DNA from: Phoronis pallida
Lineage: Eukaryota; Phoronida; Phoronidae
NCBI GenBank assembly: GCA_028565715.1
Contig: JAOXYC010215573.1
Location: 1 to 11,149, forward strand
DNA: 11,149 bases
Direction: 5' to 3'
Part shown: positions 6,724 through 11,149 of the stretch, in pieces
Layout of the letters: every line of letters starts with the position of its first letter
Position numbering within the stretch: the stretch's first letter is position 1
Translations under genes and position numbers: made by a program
Notes under the pieces: model-generated
Database searches by the model: none
What the model saw: the letters and a program-made list of their open reading frames with translations, nothing else
What the model was told of the DNA's origin: nothing

Positions 6724-7173
6724 ACGCTTTAAAATACTTGCATAAAGAATGAAATCTTTTCAACTTGATAAATAACAACCCCGTAATTTCATCGTTCAAT
6801 GAATTGTAGATCACTGTTACAAAATCATTTTGACAGTTCGTTTTGTGAAAACGTGTAACTCGTTTTTCCAAGAATATTTTTATACCTGTTCTTTCATATG
6901 ACAAATGATTCAAACACCTGTTCGTAGATTAACTGATTAATCAATTGTTCGAGACTTCGACCCCGACAAGGTGTGAAGAGGAATGTTTTCTTATTGATAA
7001 ATCAATAGACAAACAGTGGTGGATTTTTCATCATGACTGAGAATGATCTCGTTAAAATGAAAACTTTCCCAAGCGAGCTCATATGCCAGACAGCTTCTTG
7101 ATGAATAAGACCACCATTACAATTTTTTGTCAAGATCCGCCATTGACTTGAACGTGCATTTTCGCATTTCTTT

Positions 7174-7185
7174 AATGACGTCATT
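7174..7185. promoter_or_regulatory. CRE-type palindrome AATGACGTCATT
   Basis: A perfect 12-base palindrome containing TGACGTCA, the consensus site of CREB/ATF bZIP factors. It lies in sequence that should be intron of the receptor gene. The match is exact; function is not shown. Confidence 0.4.
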
Positions 7186-7397
7186 GCTGGTCCCACATTG
7201 GGTCGTAACCTTGGTCCACGAGTGACCTGTTCAAACGAACTGAGTGTGACGCACAAGGGGACTGTCAGTTGGCGACTGTCAATTAGAGCCAAATAGATTC
7301 CGTCATAGTTTTTCAATATTAAACAAACTGATGCATGGTTGTTGTACGAGAGCTTACCATTGAATTGGACGCTGCTAGTCGTGTTACTACAAAGTCA

Positions 7398-7407
7398 ATG
7401 ACGTCAT
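7398..7407. promoter_or_regulatory. CRE-type palindrome ATGACGTCAT
   Basis: A second full TGACGTCA palindrome, about 220 bases from the first and also outside coding sequence. A half-matching AATGACGTTT follows at 7484-7493. Confidence 0.4.
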
Positions 7408-7720
7408 CTCGCGGGGAACCCAACTGCACTGAAATAGCTCGCAGCTGAAACGATTACCAATTACATTTGTGAACAACACGTTTAATGACGTTTAAAAGTT
7501 CACTTTGAAACTGAAATAACGTTTAAAGTAACCTTGAACAGTATGAACATAAAGAACAGTAAAACTCCTTGTAGGTGATTAAACTAAAATCAATCGTTTC
7601 GCAGTGTAGGCCGAACGTGAGCATTTTTGTATTTTTGAGAGTAATTGATTTCATCTTTGATTAGGGAAAATGTCCATTCAGTAACAGATATGTTTGTTGC
7701 AGGACTCTCTGTTACGGCGA

Positions 7721-7729
7721 ATACTTACC
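7721..7729 (-). other. 5' splice donor of the receptor exon
   Basis: On the minus strand the exon ends TTG (7731-7729) and the next bases are GTAAGTAT (7728-7721), a near-consensus U1 donor. The cut falls between codons (phase 0), just after CWAPYL in helix 6. Reading through instead gives a charged, non-membrane tail and a stop at 7680-7678, which would destroy helix 7, so splicing is the better explanation. Confidence 0.85.
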
Positions 7730-8586
7730 AAATATGGCGCCCAGCACACTGAATAACATATTGCAACACATGCTGTCAGGCGGAAGAACTTAATCTCCAT
7801 CTTACCACGTGTCGTGTCTTGCGTGCGAGCCCTGACTTTTCTTTTCTTGCGCATGTTCCAAACACTGTATCCGACTGCAATATTGAAGTACCACACGGCT
7901 AATATACTTATTAGTCCAAGAACCAACTGGAACCACACCAGAATCTGTCCATCGAGTTCCTTCGTTTGCCAGTCAATCATGCAAACGTAATCAAAATTCC
8001 CAATCTCGCCAACACCAAACAGGGGAAGCAATGACGTCGCTATGCTGTACACCATAACTGTTGCTATGAGAATTTTTGCCGTTTTAAATGTAAAGCGAGA
8101 TTTGTAGTATAACGGTTTCACAAACGCCACCCATCGTTCAATAGACATTACAAGAACGAAAAACGCTGACGCCTGCACAGTAGTGTTAACGACAAAAAAG
8201 TTAAAATGGCACATGTGGATGCCGCCAAATATGCTTCCGTTAAAATGAGATGCTGTTACTATGGGCAACACAAGCAAACCAAGAATGAGATCCGTCCACG
8301 CAAGGAAAAACACGAATAAATCTGTAATGTTTTTGTTGCAAGATGCTAGCTTGAATGCAACCACGATTGTCAAAATGTTTGTGGCCACTGTCAGCATGAA
8401 TATAGGAATGAGCGTATAGCCCATTATCAAGTCGAACTCCGTCACGTTGGAGTGGTGAGGAGTGTTATTTTCAGCAGATATATCTACCAGTGTTAGTACC
8501 GTCGTTGGGAACTGTGTTGTCGAAGAGAGCAGTTCCGGTAATGACGTCATGGTGGTGACATTGTGGGTGATGTTGGTCGACCCCAT
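7729..8586 (-). CDS. Class A (rhodopsin-like) G-protein-coupled receptor, N-terminus to helix 6 (partial, first coding exon)
   Basis: A plasma-membrane receptor that would signal through a G protein; the ligand is not known. The ATG at 8586 has A at -3 and G at +4, and an in-frame TGA lies 27 bases upstream (8616-8614). The extracellular N-terminus (1-52) is Ser/Thr-rich with N-glycosylation sequons at N5, N9, N40 and N47. Helix 1 is about 53-80 (N70), helix 2 88-110 (LAWTD, D99), helix 3 126-150 ending ERW (150-152) in place of DRY, helix 4 168-190, helix 5 215-240 and helix 6 267-286 with CWAP (281-284). C126 and C202 should form the usual disulfide. Helix 4 lacks its common Trp and helix 5 its common Pro. 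The segment LPLFGVGEIGNF before C202 recalls prostanoid receptors, but CWAP does not, so the subfamily is left open. The 286 codons are about three quarters of a usual receptor; helix 7 must lie in a later exon. Confidence 0.87.
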
Positions 8587-8613
8587 TCTCAAGATAATAT
8601 ATATTTCAAGCAG

Positions 8614-8631
8614 TCACTGCAAAGATTCCAT
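8614..8631 (-). other. Possible upstream micro-ORF (five codons)
   Basis: On the minus strand ATG at 8631-8629 reads M-E-S-L-Q and stops at TGA 8616-8614, 27 bases before the receptor ATG. If the leader is transcribed as genomic sequence, ribosomes would meet this ATG first. It matters only if this part is exonic, which the nearby acceptor suggests but does not prove. Confidence 0.4.
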
Positions 8632-8640
8632 TGAGATTAC

Positions 8641-8667
8641 CTGCAAATGGTAAATTTAAAAGATGTT
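8641..8667 (-). other. Possible 3' splice acceptor before the receptor exon
   Basis: On the minus strand a pyrimidine-leaning stretch ends CCATTTGCAG at 8641, with a branch-like CATTAAC about 25 bases earlier. An acceptor here would give a 54-base leader before the ATG at 8586. A second TTTGCAG ends at 8617 and is an alternative. Many invertebrate receptor genes have 5' untranslated exons, so this is plausible only. Confidence 0.3.
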
Positions 8668-11149
8668 AATGAATACATCTAATTGTTATGTTTTTCACGT
8701 CCGTTGTTTGAACTGAAACTGAACTGTCTAAATCTAATTTGCCCAATGAGAAGAATGAGTTATAAGAACAACGATGTAGGGTAAACTTGATTTTATTTCA
8801 AATTGTAACTTCGCCGGATGACTTTTCATTTGAGAATCAAAATCAAACGCATTTGAACATTGTTAATTTTACCCCAATTATATCCCAAAATATCAAGATT
8901 TGCCTTTGATCTGAGTTAGTCAGATGTCTAAAATCCACTCAAGACGTACATTTAAACAAATTATAAAAAAAGAAATACAAGGGGGGCACTAACATTCCGC
9001 ATTCATAAATATGGTGCAGATTTTCGTTGATCTGTGATCGTAAGCTATACCCGGGGTAAGCTATAAGGCTACTGTTATTGACATTATAACAAACACTTAC
9101 CATTATACATAGATTATATTTGTACACTAGTATTCCAATCCCGGATTCCAATATTGAGCTTAACTATGATAGTGGAGATCACTGGTAAACTTTTATATAG
9201 CACAAAGTGGACAATTAACGAACGTCTCGGCACTCCACTACCTAGCTTTAAAGTCACCTTCTGATAAAATTCAGGTATTTTATCGACGCGAGATCAATAA
9301 CGCTTCCAGACAACTTTCAATGGTTCATTTCATGAGCGAAATCGGTATTTATCCAACTATTGATTTGATCATTTACCGGTTATTCAGACCTATTTGATAA
9401 TTGTTGAGTTTTTCTATTACGTCTATTCAAAACATTTCTTTGGTTAAAAGCAACGTGTGTCTGGTTTAATGTATTTGCTGCCCCTTTCTATACAGATTTA
9501 TTAGTAAACAACGAAATGTGTATTCAAGAGAATTTCATTTTGTATATGGAGATTTTGTGCCCGTATTGCATTGACCAGCTGAAAAAAAGATGTATACTTA
9601 AATGAACTTGACGCAACCAAAAGGAACGCTCCTTTAGTGGAAAGACTGGAATAGAATTCATTTTGCGACGAGGCTTAAAGATGCAAAGCCGTATTCATGA
9701 CCATAATAGTCACAAAAAAAATGCAGTGAAAATCGCTGTACTTATTGTACTCTTATTATAAAAAACTGAGACATACTGCAAATATTGGGATATTCCAAGT
9801 ATGGTGCATGCAGTTCTAAATATGCAAGTTTCACTTCAAATAATTTCTATTCATTGTCAGGAATAAGGCTTATGCATCTTTAAATTCTGCTGTTTCAAAT
9901 ATATGATTGTGCAATCACAGTGTGAATGTCTTCAGTATTTTGACAATCTTCCGATCTGAAGTTCTCTCACTTGTTCAAATCATAAGCCATGGTTGGCCGA
10001 GGCTATATAGAACGGCTGTACATCCTAACAATTTGCTGAGAAAACACTGTGATAGTATCCAGTGATAGTAATGTCTATCAAACTTGCATTCAAACTGAAC
10101 TAAGGAAAAGAACATACAGGCTATTTTATCAGAACTTATCAAATATCCCTGGGTTATCTTTCATCAACAATCACAGAAACTCGACATAGTCAGCAGTCCT
10201 GCCCTTTCCCTGCGTCCGCAAAATAGAAAATCACCCAAGTTTTGTGCCTTCTCAGCCACAACATTCGAACTCCCACGAATAAAATCGCATTACGAGCACT
10301 CCCTTTTGTCTTGGGTTAAAGAAACCATTCAGAACTATGTTTACATACGCGGTCTAACGATCAGACGCATTATGTACCCATATCGAATATCATTGACACG
10401 GTATTGACTTGTTTTTTAGGGGACGTTTTGAGGAATGTTTTTCGATACACTCGATGTGTTGTTCTTGTTTAAAGGAGGCAATATCTTGCAGCTGTTTAAC
10501 AAAGAGAACACACACGACATGTGATGAATTTCTCTTTTGAGCTAACATTTTATCTATTCGAGATGGATCGTTTTCTGAAAATATAATCGCATTCAGGGTG
10601 ATGCAGAGAAATAATATTTTCCATTTTTAGTCATGTACGCATCCCGAAAAAAAAAGGAAGTTCTCAAAACTTCACGAATTAGGAAAGTTTGAACTAAACA
10701 CAATAGGCTACAGGGCGAGTCATTTGTGAGACCACCTGATTATGGAATGACTGTTTTAAACTGTATTGGGGCGTATGTTGGCGCACGCCCCTTTATATTT
10801 TTGTGATATAATTCTGCTGAAATGCGTCCCATCTAGGCAAATAAGCCCGACTAGCCGATTGTTGTGTAGAGAATGGGCTAAATTATTTATTAACAGAAAT
10901 TTTGTCATCATCTCCACAACGAAACATTTTCCTTTGTCTCTGGCATTATAAAGATTTTGTATATTGCGATTTTTTTTGAAAACTGCACATTCCTTAGTTG
11001 TTTGTGACGTATATCCGTGTTATTAGGGTTTCAAAAAAGATATTCAATTTAAGCCGTGTTTATACCCAAAAGATATATAGAGGATCCTACACGAGTTCCT
11101 AGTTGATATCAATATTCTTAAACGCGTTTGAAATTTCGTTCTTAACCGA
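8668..11149. other. Gene-free AT-rich stretch upstream of the receptor exon
   Basis: I find no coding exon, RNA gene or element in these 2.5 kb. Open frames at 9151-8939 (minus) and 10766-10951 (plus) are short and unrecognised. The stretch probably holds the promoter or 5' untranslated exons of the receptor plus intergenic DNA, but I see no TATA box or transcription start I would defend. Confidence 0.5.
10768..10791. repeat. Small GC-rich hairpin
   Basis: GGGGCGT at 10768-10774 pairs perfectly with ACGCCCC at 10785-10791 around a 10-base loop. It stands out in very AT-rich surroundings. There is no evidence for a role. Confidence 0.6.

Larger units (their letters stand above)
5061..6738. 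mobile_element. Penelope-like element composite B: two head-to-head copies with an insertion
   Basis: Two copies of a second PLE family lie in opposite orientation around position 6101. The right copy (about 6103-6738, plus) has an open GIY-YIG frame and a 3' tail ending in the shared GTCACGCTTTAAAA motif. The left copy (6013 to 5580, minus) matches 6269-6735 as an inverted repeat but has three stops. In sense orientation the left copy is preceded by part of a terminal repeat (6100-6014) and followed by a second terminal-repeat copy (5597-5580 continuing at 5104-5061), which is interrupted by a 476-bp inserted element. Terminal repeat joined to a truncated body is the partial-tandem layout known for PLEs. 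Boundaries come from where the copies stop matching and are good to about ten bases. Confidence 0.8.
6739..7722. other. Non-coding sequence downstream of the receptor exon (probable intron)
   Basis: On the minus strand this follows the splice donor of the receptor exon, so it should be intron. I searched its minus frames for a seventh helix with NPxxY or DPWxY and found none. A frame at 7316-7002 ends in KNPPLFVY, but the residues before it are not hydrophobic. It contains two CRE palindromes, listed separately. Confidence 0.55.

Noticed and set aside
7002-7316. Minus-strand frame ending KNPPLFVY, considered as the missing helix 7 with NPxxY
   Set aside because: The residues before it are polar and charged, not a membrane helix, and the spacing N-P-P-L-F-V-Y does not give NPxxY.
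7678-7728. Receptor frame continuing past the donor to a stop at 7680-7678
   Set aside because: The added residues are charged and not membrane-like, and a consensus GTAAGT lies exactly after CWAPYL, so this is read-through into intron.
8587-8592. Receptor start two codons earlier at TTG (8592)
   Set aside because: TTG is not a usual start in animals. The ATG at 8586 has a good start context and is the first ATG after the in-frame stop.
10046-10070. GTGATAGTA words near 10046-10070, also found in the PLE B terminal repeat at about 5065 and 6019
   Set aside because: Only about ten bases match with no flanking similarity, so this is chance and not another element copy.

Overview
The window looks like AT-rich, intron-bearing DNA from a marine invertebrate animal (I cannot fix the phylum). 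The signs are a class A GPCR exon that ends at a consensus GT splice donor, two fragments of Penelope-like retroelements (PLEs) carrying GIY-YIG endonuclease domains, a small terminal-inverted-repeat element, and mostly gene-free sequence with many stops. There are no bacterial operons, ribosome binding sites, rRNA, tRNA or CRISPR arrays.

Layout. 1-1043 holds no gene I can support. 1044-1156 is a near-complete foldback with 30-bp perfect arms. About 1730-2550 (minus) is a broken remnant of an unnamed repetitive invertebrate gene family with a GCD...FGKG block like the one in FEN1-type nucleases. 3044-3695 (minus) is PLE copy A: an intact 99-codon GIY-YIG reading frame between inverted arms of 106 and 117 bp, with a 12-bp direct repeat outside the arms. 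3696-5060 shows no gene. 5061-6738 is PLE composite B: a dead left copy on the minus strand and an open right copy on the plus strand, arranged head to head. The left copy's terminal repeat is split by a 476-bp element with 18-bp terminal inverted repeats, so three insertion events can be ordered.

The one clear host gene is on the minus strand at 8586-7729: 286 codons of a rhodopsin-like receptor from its N-terminus to transmembrane helix 6, followed by a GTAAGT donor. Helix 7 and the tail must lie in a later exon, which I could not find. Sequence on both sides of the exon (6739-7728 and 8641-11149) is intron, UTR or intergenic DNA.

The most interesting point is that two different PLE families have both been reduced to a GIY-YIG domain inside inverted terminal segments. 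In both, the terminal segment carries a short hairpin followed by GAAAC-NN-GTC, which resembles the 3' half of a hammerhead ribozyme core. The 5' half of the core is imperfect in both, so activity is not shown by the sequence.
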